NCBI GenBank assembly: GCA_030041495.1
Contig: JASHNT010000038.1
Coordinates: 47,509-111,508, forward strand
Length of the DNA stretch: 64,000 nucleotides
Direction of reading: 5' to 3'
From: Bryobacteraceae bacterium
GTDB taxonomy: Bacteria; Acidobacteriota; Terriglobia; Bryobacterales; Bryobacteraceae
Within the stretch, counting starts at the first letter, position 1; each line of letters begins with the position of its first letter. A model generated the notes under the pieces. That model had not been told where the DNA came from. It was given only the letters and a program-made list of their open reading frames with translations, and did no database searches. Shown piece by piece: positions 1-7,548 of the stretch. A program made the position numbers and the translations under genes.

Positions 1-121
1 AGGCCTCGAAGGGGAATCCTATTCCGTGGTCGTTGCTCACACCGGCGAGGACGGATTCTTTCTGGCCAGCTCTGAGCCATTCGACCCGGTCGTCTTGGAC
101 ATCAATGCTCCTGGGGCGTAA
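1..121 (+). pseudogene. Response regulator receiver-domain remnant, 5' part outside window
   Basis: Reading from base 2 gives 39 residues ending at TAA (119-121). They match the first half of an OmpR-type receiver: a helix like AHTGEDGFFLA followed by the acidic strand VVLDIN that carries the phospho-acceptor Asp. The expected continuation LPGRNG appears only if one G of the GGGG run at 113-116 is dropped, so a one-base insertion is likely. Even in that frame the similarity ends within a few residues and a TAG follows at 177-179, so the rest of the receiver and the DNA-binding domain are absent. The gene is therefore both frameshifted and truncated. Its upstream half cannot be seen. Confidence 0.6.
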
Positions 122-157
122 CGGTCCTTTCCGCCATGCGAACGCGCGCATTGCGCT

Positions 158-204
158 CCCATCATTGGGCGAATGTTAGATAAAATTGGCCGCCCAACGA
201 TGGG
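158..204. repeat. 14-bp inverted repeat in the gene-poor left edge
   Basis: CCCATCATTGGGCG (158-171) and CGCCCAACGATGGG (191-204) pair with 13 of 14 matches around a 19-base spacer. It lies just beyond the response-regulator remnant, in a stretch (122-385) where no convincing gene is seen. It could be a hairpin, an operator, or the scar of a mobile element that truncated the regulator. No T-run follows either arm, so a classical terminator is not supported. Confidence 0.55.
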
Positions 205-385
205 GTTGCCATACGAACACTCGCTTTTGGCCCTGGCTGTGTTCTCGAGTGGATTGCAGCTTGCCGCGCTGCCCATTCTGTAGTCTGCCAACGGGCGCGG
301 AAGTTCCTAGAAGCCGCGCAGCCGCGTGGCGCGGCCCGAAATGCACGGGACCGCTCTCGCCACCGTGCGTTGTGCGGCAAGTTAC

Positions 386-784
386 TTAGAAGAACGCGAT
401 GCCGCGGGCGGCGAGGAACACGCCAACCCAGAGTGTCAGCGTCAGAGGCACGCGAACTTTGGTCCGCGCTCGATGGGCCGCCACTAACGCAACCAACAGG
501 AGCAATTTCACGCCGAAGGCATCGCTGGTAACGCAGCGCAGCGGCTCGATCACGAACAACGACGCTCCACTCACCAGCATGACGATCGCACCGGTCCACA
601 GAAAGCCGGCTCGCGGCCGCGCTTCACGGCCGAGCCGGCAAAGGATCGAGAGCAGCACTCCGCCGCCAAACCACGCGACTCCCAAAACGTGCAGCGCGCC
701 GATCAGCGGATACGCCCAGGTGGACCCCGCCAGCCACGCGCTCAACTCCGTCGCTTGGATACGCTGGGCCAGACTCAGCAGCAT
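386..784 (-). CDS. Four-helix membrane protein, DUF6644-like paralogue 1
   Basis: A 132-residue hydrophobic protein with about four membrane segments, the last of four consecutive paralogues on this strand. It shares with them a WAYPLIGALH segment at the start of the first helix (the others have W-x-F-P-x-x-E-x-x-H) and a late F-x-x-K-x-x-L motif. The acidic residue that precedes the His in the other three is replaced by Gly here. The conserved tryptophan/histidine pattern resembles DUF6644-type proteins, whose function is not known to me. ATG at 784; 12 bp separate it from the upstream paralogue, consistent with one operon. Confidence 0.7.
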   Translation of the reverse strand: MLLSLAQRIQATELSAWLAGSTWAYPLIGALHVLGVAWFGGGVLLSILCRLGREARPRAGFLWTGAIVMLVSGASLFVIEPLRCVTSDAFGVKLLLLVALVAAHRARTKVRVPLTLTLWVGVFLAARGIAFF

Positions 785-796
785 CTCGAATCCGCC

Positions 797-1189
797 TCAG
801 ATGTCGAAATCCGCGATGGCCCGCGCTGCCAGCACCACCGCGGTCCAGCAGAGTAGGGATGCGATCGTCAGGGTCTTGCTCTTGTGAGGTACAAAGTAAA
901 GGCCCAGCGCCGGCACGACCAGAACCAGTTTCACCCAGAACGCCGGGTTGCGCCGGTAGCGCGACCAATCGGCCGCAGTCATCAAGGCGCCGGTGGCCAG
1001 CAGCATCGCGAGCCCCGCATGCGCCCACGGCTTGAAGATGCGATCAAGCTCGTCACTGGTTCGCTCGGCGACGGCCCATCCCAGCCGCCGCACATCAGTG
1101 AAAATAACCGCCCCGGCGAGCAGCGCCATGCCCGCCACATGCACCGCTTCAATCAGCGGAAACGCCCAGGAATTTTTCAGAGCAACCAT
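797..1189 (-). CDS. Four-helix membrane protein, DUF6644-like paralogue 2
   Basis: 130 residues with four predicted membrane helices. The signature WAFPLIEAVH opens helix 1, DVRRLG follows helix 2, and a KPWAHAG stretch begins helix 3. The charged Glu and His inside or near a hydrophobic helix could bind a metal, haem or proton, but nothing in the sequence proves this. Gaps of 18 bp upstream and 12 bp downstream place it in the same transcription unit as its paralogues. The family assignment rests on motif similarity, and the function is unknown. Confidence 0.72.
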   Translation of the reverse strand: MVALKNSWAFPLIEAVHVAGMALLAGAVIFTDVRRLGWAVAERTSDELDRIFKPWAHAGLAMLLATGALMTAADWSRYRRNPAFWVKLVLVVPALGLYFVPHKSKTLTIASLLCWTAVVLAARAIADFDI

Positions 1190-1207
1190 CTACACCGAAG
1201 AGGCGCG

Positions 1208-1687
1208 CTAAACGTAGGGGATGCCCTTGCCCGCAGCCCCCACCAGCGTCCAAATCACAATCGACAACACTGCCGCGAGCTTGGCCTTGCCACCGCCGGC
1301 ATCGCCGTTAATAACCCACCGTCTTTGGATCGTGAATTGAGATACAATTCCCAAGACAATCAGGCCCATCTTGATGGGAAAGGAAACGCTTTCGAAGCAC
1401 TTCGAAGGCTCGGAAAAAGCCATCGGGATTCCCGAAGCGATCAGAACGCCAAGGCTCGCCAGCAGCCACGGCTCGAACTGCCGCGCGAGCTGCGCGGCCG
1501 GAGCATACTGCCGTCCCAGTCCGAACACGCGCAAGTTCACGATAAGGACGGTTCCCAGCAGCACGGCCAGCGCCAGCAGATGAAACGTCTCGATTGCCGG
1601 AAACGCCCAAGTTGTGTTGCGCACGGCCGTCCCCAGCCAGGTGTTCCCGCACCATTCAAAATAGGGACGCAGAGATTCGCTCAACAT
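1208..1687 (-). CDS. Four-helix membrane protein, DUF6644-like paralogue 3
   Basis: 159 residues with four membrane helices, signature WAFPAIETFH near residue 28, NLRVFG after helix 2 and EPWLLAS opening helix 3. A cytoplasmic or periplasmic segment with a KCFESVSF motif precedes the last helix pair; paralogue 4 carries the similar KCYNSPFF, so the cysteine is shared. ATG at 1687 lies 6 bp from the neighbouring gene. It is longer than paralogues 1 and 2 because of a polar C-terminal loop. No enzymatic motif is recognised. Confidence 0.72.
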   Translation of the reverse strand: MLSESLRPYFEWCGNTWLGTAVRNTTWAFPAIETFHLLALAVLLGTVLIVNLRVFGLGRQYAPAAQLARQFEPWLLASLGVLIASGIPMAFSEPSKCFESVSFPIKMGLIVLGIVSQFTIQRRWVINGDAGGGKAKLAAVLSIVIWTLVGAAGKGIPYV

Positions 1688-1693
1688 GACGGT

Positions 1694-2182
1694 TCACGCA
1701 TAGGCGAGTGCTCGCCCCATCGCGACCACCCCGATCCAAATGATAAGCGAGCTCGCGCCCGCCAGCTTCGCGCGCCATGGCGTCGTGGCATTCTCGTCCC
1801 ATTCCGCCACCTTTTTGAAGACCGTCTGGTGAAACAGCAGCGCGTTTAATCCCGCAGCTCCCAGCAGCACCACCTTCGTGCGAAAAAACGGACTGTTGTA
1901 ACACTTCACGGCTTCGGAGCAGAACAGCAAGGCTCCGGTGAGGATCATGACCGTGAATCCGGTCCAGACCCACGGCAGAAACTGAGCCGCTACTTGCGAG
2001 ACGGATCTACGCTGCATCGTCAGTCCGAGCAAGCGCAGATCGAGAATCGCTGCCGGCCACAGCATGACGCTCAGCGCCAGAGAATGGACGCTCTCGACCA
2101 CTGGAAACTCCCAAGTCGAATGTTTGATGCCATAGGCCCACGGCACGCTCTGGAGCCACTCACAAACGCTAAGGACCGACAC
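1694..2182 (-). CDS. Four-helix membrane protein, DUF6644-like paralogue 4
   Basis: 162 residues, first of the four paralogues in transcription order. Signature WEFPVVESVH, DLRLLG after helix 2, and the KCYNSPFF motif before the last helices. The start is a GTG at 2182, only 3 bp after the stop of the secreted-protein gene upstream, so translational coupling is likely. Four non-identical copies side by side suggest a hetero-oligomeric membrane complex rather than recent redundant duplication (inference). Its role is unknown. Confidence 0.7.
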   Translation of the reverse strand: MSVLSVCEWLQSVPWAYGIKHSTWEFPVVESVHSLALSVMLWPAAILDLRLLGLTMQRRSVSQVAAQFLPWVWTGFTVMILTGALLFCSEAVKCYNSPFFRTKVVLLGAAGLNALLFHQTVFKKVAEWDENATTPWRAKLAGASSLIIWIGVVAMGRALAYA

Positions 2183-2185
2183 GGG

Positions 2186-3202
2186 CTATTTCTTGTCGTC
2201 CTTTCCGAAGAACTTGCTGTAATCGACGTTGTTCTCGCAGACGAACTCGTCGACATGTTCCTCCTCCGGATGAGCCGGAAGAACGCGCGTGGGGAAGACC
2301 CACGGCTTCGCGAATACATTCGGGTCCTCGACGGTGACGTCGTACTGCAACCCGTTCGCGACCCGCGTGTACCGTTCCACCACGTGCAAGGCGTCGGTGT
2401 GCATGTACCCGCTGACCTCCGTCTTATCGTTGAAGCCGATCGAGTCCACCACTAGCGTCTCGCCATCCCAGTGGCCCACCGCTTCTCCCATCCAGGTGGG
2501 GTCCGGATCGGGCGTGTGCGGGCGGTTATCGAGCGGGATGAAGCGGAAAGTATTGGGATACTCGAACAACATAATCAGGAAATTTTGTTTTTGGATGATC
2601 TGGAACGGATACGGCGTGACGAAGCTCTGTGGGATGCCCAGAGGCACGCAATCGGTGCCCAAAGTAGTCCTGCCGCCGACGAAGTTTCCGCTCCGGTCGA
2701 CTTTGAACTTCTCCGCTCCGGGCTTGAGCACCGGATCGGGAAGATTGCGGACTCCGGCGAATCCGTAGACTCCCGTGAGATCGGGCTTGCCGTCCGGCAT
2801 CCGGGCATCTTTTGGATCGGGACGCGTCTTTGGTTGTACCTGCACCTCCGGTCCCGAACCCGTAACCGTAACAGTCACGGATTTGGTAAGAACGGTATTG
2901 TTCGGTCCATTCACGGTCAACGTATAGGTCGTGGTTGCGGTGGGAAACACTTGGCGGATGCCGCGAGCTTCCACCTTACCCGCGTCAGGATCGATCGTCA
3001 CGTTGTTCGGATTCTCCGTGGCCCAGGTCAATACCACCTGCTGTCCGGCCTGAACCGATTCCGGCTTCGCTGTGAAACTGAGGATACGCGCAGGCGGCAC
3101 AACGCGCGCCGGACGGGGCGCTTGATTTTGCGCCCCTGCATAAAACGGCAGCGTCAGACTGAGCATGGCGGCCTGCAAGCCGGAAGCCGTAGAAATGCGC
3201 AT
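2186..3202 (-). CDS. Secreted protein: Ig-like domain plus PDLTG-type beta domain
   Basis: About 338 residues from the ATG at 3202 (a TTG at 3223 is also possible). A signal peptide ends near YAGAQ. Residues ~35-115 form an Ig-like or PKD-like domain of the type SFTAKPESVQAGQQVVLTW ... TTTYTLTV. The C-terminal ~210 residues carry the motifs DGKPDLTGVYG, GHWDGETLVVDS and HVVERY, which are shared with the genes at 3612 and 4806. No catalytic residues are recognised; a periplasmic or surface binding role is plausible. It sits between the DUF6152-like gene (25 bp upstream of this ATG) and the four membrane paralogues (3 bp downstream). Confidence 0.75.
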   Translation of the reverse strand: MRISTASGLQAAMLSLTLPFYAGAQNQAPRPARVVPPARILSFTAKPESVQAGQQVVLTWATENPNNVTIDPDAGKVEARGIRQVFPTATTTYTLTVNGPNNTVLTKSVTVTVTGSGPEVQVQPKTRPDPKDARMPDGKPDLTGVYGFAGVRNLPDPVLKPGAEKFKVDRSGNFVGGRTTLGTDCVPLGIPQSFVTPYPFQIIQKQNFLIMLFEYPNTFRFIPLDNRPHTPDPDPTWMGEAVGHWDGETLVVDSIGFNDKTEVSGYMHTDALHVVERYTRVANGLQYDVTVEDPNVFAKPWVFPTRVLPAHPEEEHVDEFVCENNVDYSKFFGKDDKK

Positions 3203-3226
3203 GGCGAATCTCGCGCGCGCCAATCG

Positions 3227-3598
3227 CTAGGACTTGATCTGGCGGCCGTCGGGCAGCTTGATCAGTGAACTAAGCATCGCGGGATCGCCGCTTTTTGCCG
3301 CTCCTCCCGTGCAACTGATCACGTCACCCGGCTTGACCGTATCGTGGGCCCAGCCATAGGACTTGAGATGATTCAAGCTCATCATCTCGATCTGCCACTC
3401 CACCGTCTTTCCGTTCTCCTCCTTGACTTCCAGATAGATGTAGGCGTGCGGATTGGTCCAGTCGAAGCGTTTCACCACTCCTGTCACGGTGGTCGGGTTC
3501 GCCATGTTGTACATGGCGGTGGAATGATGCGCGAATACCGGGGTCGCGGTAGGAATGGTTAATAATGAGATCGCCAGGATCAAACGAAACGCTTTCAT
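3227..3598 (-). CDS. DUF6152-like small periplasmic protein
   Basis: 123 residues from ATG 3598, preceded by a GGAGAC ribosome site 7 bp away. A signal peptide ends near PVFAHHSTAMY; the HHS-x-x-x-Y start of the mature protein followed by VTGVVKRFDWTNPHAYIYL is characteristic of DUF6152 proteins as I know them. The rest is a compact beta-rich domain ending in LPDGRQIKS. The two adjacent His at the mature N-terminus could bind copper or another metal, but this is unproven. It is 13 bp downstream of the secreted Ig-like gene and co-directional with the membrane paralogues. Confidence 0.8.
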   Translation of the reverse strand: MKAFRLILAISLLTIPTATPVFAHHSTAMYNMANPTTVTGVVKRFDWTNPHAYIYLEVKEENGKTVEWQIEMMSLNHLKSYGWAHDTVKPGDVISCTGGAAKSGDPAMLSSLIKLPDGRQIKS

Positions 3599-3611
3599 GA
3601 TGCAAGTCTCC

Positions 3612-4694
3612 TCATTTCTTCTCAAAATATTTGTTGTAGTCGATGTTGTGCTCGCAGACGAATTCGTCCACTTTGGACAAATCCGGGCGAAGCGTGAATG
3701 ATCGCGTAATGCTCCAGGGTTTCACGAAGACGTTGGGATCTTCGATCGTGGCTTCGTACTGGAGCGTGTTGTAATCCGGCCGGCTGAAGCGCTCCACGAT
3801 GTGCAGAGCGTCCGTATGCCGGTACCCGTTGATCTCGGTTTTGTCATTGAACCCGACGCTGTCCACCACCAGCGTGTCGCCCTCCCAGTGCCCGATCGAA
3901 TCGCCCATCCAGGTCGGGTCGGGGTCCGCGGGATGCACACCGCCGTCGGTCGGAATAGTGCGAAACGTTCCGGGATACCCGTTGAGGATCGCCAAGTGAT
4001 GGGCGCTCTCCACAAGTTCGAATTGATACGGGACGGCGAAGGCTTGTGGGCCTGCCAAGGGCATGCAATCGGAATACTGGCCGGTGTCTTCGGCCGGACG
4101 AACAACCTTGTATTGCTCGGCGCCGGGCTTCAATTCAGGACCGGCAGGCGCAGCCGCGGCAGCTCCACCGCGCCCTCCGCGTCCTCCTCGTGCTCCGCGT
4201 CCACCGCCGCCTCCAAAACTAATGTCGTAGACTCCGGATAGGTCGGGATGGCCGTTGGCCGTGCGCGGCACTTCCTTTTTCGCGGCGGCTTCCGCTGATT
4301 CCGGCTCCGCGCTGGTGCCCGCTACATTGACCGTCACCGTCTTGGTCAGGAGCTGATTATTCGGACCGCGAACCGTCAGCGTGTAGGTGGTCGTCCTCGC
4401 CGGAGAAACCTGCAAAATCCCGCGAGGCGTCACGCGGCCGACGTCGGGATCGAGACTCACTCCCGACGGGTTTTCGGTTTCCCAGGTGAGCGTCGTCTTT
4501 TGTCCGGGTTGGATTGAGGCCGGCTCGGCCTTGAAATCCATGATTCGTGCCGGAAGCTGTCCCGCCCTTTGGTAGGGATTGCCGGTTCCCGCGGATACCA
4601 CTCCCGGCTGCGACGTTGACGGAGGGGCCTGCTGCGCCCAGATCGGACTAACAATGAGGCAAAGCGTTACGCCAACAGAGCCAAAGCGGGCCAC
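3612..4694 (-). CDS. Secreted protein: Ig-like domain, RG-rich linker, PDLSG-type beta domain
   Basis: 360 residues from GTG 4694, with a strong GGGAGGG site 6 bp upstream. A signal peptide (LCLIVSPIWAQ) is followed by an Ig-like domain (MDFKAEPASIQPGQKTTLTW) and the PDLSGVYD domain shared with the genes at 2186 and 4806 (GHWEGDTLVVDS, ALHIVERF, VDEFVCEHN). A glycine/arginine-rich stretch (about 4140-4215) interrupts the second domain between PDLSGVYD and LKPGAEQYK; the paralogue at 2186 has a shorter segment there. It is probably the first gene of the eight-gene operon running to 386. Function is unknown. Confidence 0.75.
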   Translation of the reverse strand: MARFGSVGVTLCLIVSPIWAQQAPPSTSQPGVVSAGTGNPYQRAGQLPARIMDFKAEPASIQPGQKTTLTWETENPSGVSLDPDVGRVTPRGILQVSPARTTTYTLTVRGPNNQLLTKTVTVNVAGTSAEPESAEAAAKKEVPRTANGHPDLSGVYDISFGGGGGRGARGGRGGRGGAAAAAPAGPELKPGAEQYKVVRPAEDTGQYSDCMPLAGPQAFAVPYQFELVESAHHLAILNGYPGTFRTIPTDGGVHPADPDPTWMGDSIGHWEGDTLVVDSVGFNDKTEINGYRHTDALHIVERFSRPDYNTLQYEATIEDPNVFVKPWSITRSFTLRPDLSKVDEFVCEHNIDYNKYFEKK

Positions 4695-4805
4695 CTGGTA
4701 CCCTCCCTCACAAAACTACCGCCTGGACTTTAGAAAGTCCATGGTAGATTGTATCAAGTCAATTTCGGGTTGGTTACCGCGCTCATTTTCCGCTTGGCGT
4801 GCGGC

Positions 4806-5612
4806 TTACTTGCCTACCAGGTGCTCGACGTCCCTGTTGTTTTCCTGGCAGATGTATTCGATCAACTCGCCCTTGAGCATGGAAGGGTGGGTGGTGAAGC
4901 TCCAGGGTTTGGAAAACGTCTTGGGATCGTCGATGATGTTCTCAATCGTGAGATGGCCGAGGTCCGGGCGGCTGATGCGCTCGATTACTTTCATCTCATC
5001 CGAATGCGGGATGCCGGATTCGTCTAACCAAGTGATAGCGTTCTGTCCGACCGTTTCCACGACCAGCGTGTCGCCTTCCCAATGCCCTGTGGAATCGCCC
5101 AGCCACGTCTCGACGGCTTGCGGATTATGCGGACGTCCGTCCAGAAAGACCTTGCGCCAGATGTGCGCACCGCCTTCGTAGACAATCAGCAGCATATCTT
5201 TGGTCTGGACATAGGTCCAGGGATAGGGCGTGGTGTTCATGCGCGGAACCCCCGGCGGCAGGCAGCGCGCCTCCGGATCGTCCTTACTCAGGGTTGCCCG
5301 GTGACTCATATAGACGGCGTAAGGTCCCGGAAGCAGCGGGACATCCGTGCCGGAGCCGACCAAGTCCACGTTTTCACGAATCGCGTTAGGCTGCCAGTTG
5401 CCGGAGAGATCCGGATGGCCATCGGCGGTGCGCGGCGTCGGTCCTTTCGGCGGCCAGTCGGGGTCCTGACGAGGCTGATTCGTACCGCGAACCCTGCTGA
5501 GCTGAAGGTCCTGCGGCTCGCGCGTCGGCTGTGTTTGAGCCGCCGGTGATTGAGAAGCCGGTGCTTGAGCAAAGACCAGCGTCGAGAAACAGAGTAGCGC
5601 TGCGGTTTTCAT
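4806..5612 (-). CDS. Secreted PDLSG-type beta protein
   Basis: 268 residues from ATG 5612, where a signal peptide (LLCFSTLVFAQA) begins; the open frame continues upstream but only through repetitive sequence that reads like non-coding DNA. The mature protein has a proline/glutamine-rich linker, then GHPDLSGNWQ, TGHWEGDTLVVET, MKVIERISRP and an acidic C-terminus, matching the second domain of the genes at 2186 and 3612 but lacking their Ig-like domain. It is 111 bp upstream of the GTG of the next gene, so it may have its own promoter or be the distal head of the same unit. Function is unknown. Confidence 0.7.
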   Translation of the reverse strand: MKTAALLCFSTLVFAQAPASQSPAAQTQPTREPQDLQLSRVRGTNQPRQDPDWPPKGPTPRTADGHPDLSGNWQPNAIRENVDLVGSGTDVPLLPGPYAVYMSHRATLSKDDPEARCLPPGVPRMNTTPYPWTYVQTKDMLLIVYEGGAHIWRKVFLDGRPHNPQAVETWLGDSTGHWEGDTLVVETVGQNAITWLDESGIPHSDEMKVIERISRPDLGHLTIENIIDDPKTFSKPWSFTTHPSMLKGELIEYICQENNRDVEHLVGK

Positions 5613-5677
5613 GTCTGGATACAGCATAGCGCAAAAAAAGGCTGTCAGCTTACGGCGATCACGGAGCGAACAGCCTA

Positions 5678-5762
5678 CAGCGATCAGCACCAGCGTCCGG
5701 AAAGACCGGAGCCGAAGCCGAAAGTCGAAACCCGAAAACCGAAAGCTGAACGCTGATCGCTG
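5678..5762. repeat. Palindrome-bounded CGAAA-rich repeat element
   Basis: CAGCGATCAGC (5678-5688) and GCTGATCGCTG (5752-5762) are perfect 11-bp inverted repeats. Between them the sequence is built of CCGAAG, CCGAAA, TCGAAA, CCGAAA and CCGAAA units. It fills most of the 217-bp gap between the secreted protein and the methyltransferase. It looks like a small hairpin-forming or MITE-like unit; no coding potential is credited to it. Confidence 0.6.
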
Positions 5763-5829
5763 ACCTCCGACCGCTGGACGCCCAGGAACCAGATATGCTG
5801 CGATGGAAGCCGGCAACTCGCCCTAGGGC

Positions 5830-6438
5830 ATGGGATTTTACTGCGAACGTATCGTGCCGCATCTGCTCGACCTAGCCATGCGGAATCGCTTGTTGGGGCC
5901 GTACCGGCAACGGATTCTGGGATTGGCGGAAGGCCGCGTCCTGGAGATCGGCGTCGGTTCCGGCATGAATCTGCCGTTGTACACGGAGCGTGCAAGTGAG
6001 GTCGTGGGCCTGGAACCGCAGCCGAAGCTGTTGCGGATGGCACGCCGCAAACCACACGCTGTTCCAGTCGAGCTCATTGAGGGTTCGGCGCAAGCCATCC
6101 CGCTCGAAACCGGCAGCGTGGATTCCGTCCTTATGACGTGGACGCTCTGCTCCATTCCGGACGCCTCTGCTGCGCTGGCCGAGATGCGCCGGATCCTCAA
6201 ACCTTCGGGCAAGCTGCTGCTGGTAGAGCATGGCCTCGCTCCGGATGCGAACGTACGCAAGTGGCAGCGCCGGCTCACGCCCGCGTGGAGGCATTTGGCC
6301 GGCGGTTGCCATCTGGACCGTCCTATCGCCCAGCTCGTCGAAAACGCCGGATTCCGGTTTGACCGTCTGCAGACCGGCTATATGCAAGGTCCGAAGCCAA
6401 TGACGTTCATGTACGAGGGGATTGCCTTGCCGGCGTGA
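5830..6438 (+). CDS. Class I SAM-dependent methyltransferase
   Basis: 202 residues. Motif I VLEIGVGSGMNLPLY (about residues 37-51) is the S-adenosylmethionine-binding loop; GLEPQPKLL provides the acidic residue after strand 2, and the segment ending SVLMTWTLCS is motif II-like. The late GKLLLVEHGL and the GP-P-MTFMYEG end resemble small UbiE or METTL7-like methyltransferases. The substrate is not evident. It is divergent from the secreted gene at 4806 and convergent with the TDT-family transporter, so it is probably monocistronic. Confidence 0.85.
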   Translation: MGFYCERIVPHLLDLAMRNRLLGPYRQRILGLAEGRVLEIGVGSGMNLPLYTERASEVVGLEPQPKLLRMARRKPHAVPVELIEGSAQAIPLETGSVDSVLMTWTLCSIPDASAALAEMRRILKPSGKLLLVEHGLAPDANVRKWQRRLTPAWRHLAGGCHLDRPIAQLVENAGFRFDRLQTGYMQGPKPMTFMYEGIALPA

Positions 6439-6447
6439 GGCAGCCGC

Positions 6448-7548
6448 TCAAGCCTCGCCCCGGTCTTCGCGCATGGCCGCGAACACCGCCATAAACATCG
6501 CCGCCGCCACCAATGCCCACGCCGCCAGCGCAACGTACACCAGAACGCGCGGAATAACCAACAGAAACGCCATCCCGGTGAGCTTCGCGACGTGATACGT
6601 CGCAACCGTGTACATACCCAGAGGAAACACCGCGCCCCAATACAACGGATCGTAGGCCAGCGGCACGGGCCGCACCAGGTGACGCCAGACGCTGAGAATC
6701 GCCAGCATCGGAAACCACCACGTCGCGATGGCCCAGAACAGGATGGTGAAGCCTTTTAGGAACGGCGTCAGGTCGGCGAAAGGGGATCCTGGGACTCGCT
6801 CCACCAGCAGCGTCCCCACCACCGTCGCGATCGCCATCGCGCCCATGTCGATCCAATAGGACGGCATCAGCTCATCCGGCGACAGTGAGAAAAACGTGTA
6901 CTTGTAAAAGATCAGCGAGATCATCCAGATGTACAGCATGCCGCCGCACAGCCACAGCGCCAGGCAGAAGAACAGGATGGCGCCACGATGCTTCAGATGG
7001 GGCAGGAGCAGAAGCGGCAATTGCGCGATCGCCTCGGTGGCCACCACGGCCAGCAGCCACCCGCCGTGGATGCCCCACGCCAGCAGGGGCTTGTTCTCTT
7101 TCATGATGAATCCGGAAAAAATCGAATAGGTGATCAGCACCCACAGGATCGCTCCGGCGATCCACAGAACCAACGGCAGCCGGTGCTGCCCCAGAATCAA
7201 CACCAGGTTCGAGCCCAGCACCGCCACTCCCGCAATGATGGTGAAAAAACCCACGCCGCGGTGGTAATCGCCCAAGTCATGCAGGACGGCTCGGGGAAAC
7301 AGCATCAGCCGCAGGGCCGTCATAGCGGCCAGCACGGCCAGCGCCACAAGGTTGGCTGCCGATAGCAGCTTGGCCGGCACATTCAGTCCTTCGAGATGGC
7401 AGGCGATACCGACGATGCCGGTGGCCATCACCATCGCAAAGTAAGCGGGTGGAAGGTCTCTTAGCTCCTCCTGCCACGGTGAGAGCGGCTGGGCCGTATT
7501 CGGAGCATAAATGGAGTGCGGATGGGCGAAGACCTCACGCAACGTCAC
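6448..7548 (-). CDS. TDT-family tellurite-resistance/C4-dicarboxylate transporter
   Basis: 366 residues, mostly hydrophobic, with about ten membrane segments as expected for the TehA/Mae1 (TDT) fold. The N-terminal PPAYFAMVMATGIVGI is the typical helix-1 signature, and FFTIIAGVAVLGSNLVL follows in a second repeat. Members export or import small anions such as tellurite, malate, sulphite or chloride; the substrate here is unknown. The GTG at 7548 overlaps the end of the upstream gene by 14 bp, so the two are likely cotranscribed. Confidence 0.82.
   Translation of the reverse strand: MTLREVFAHPHSIYAPNTAQPLSPWQEELRDLPPAYFAMVMATGIVGIACHLEGLNVPAKLLSAANLVALAVLAAMTALRLMLFPRAVLHDLGDYHRGVGFFTIIAGVAVLGSNLVLILGQHRLPLVLWIAGAILWVLITYSIFSGFIMKENKPLLAWGIHGGWLLAVVATEAIAQLPLLLLPHLKHRGAILFFCLALWLCGGMLYIWMISLIFYKYTFFSLSPDELMPSYWIDMGAMAIATVVGTLLVERVPGSPFADLTPFLKGFTILFWAIATWWFPMLAILSVWRHLVRPVPLAYDPLYWGAVFPLGMYTVATYHVAKLTGMAFLLVIPRVLVYVALAAWALVAAAMFMAVFAAMREDRGEA

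Noticed and set aside
884..1849. 321-codon plus-strand open frame
   Set aside because: It lies antisense to two of the membrane paralogues that share conserved motifs; it has a highly charged, shadow-like composition.
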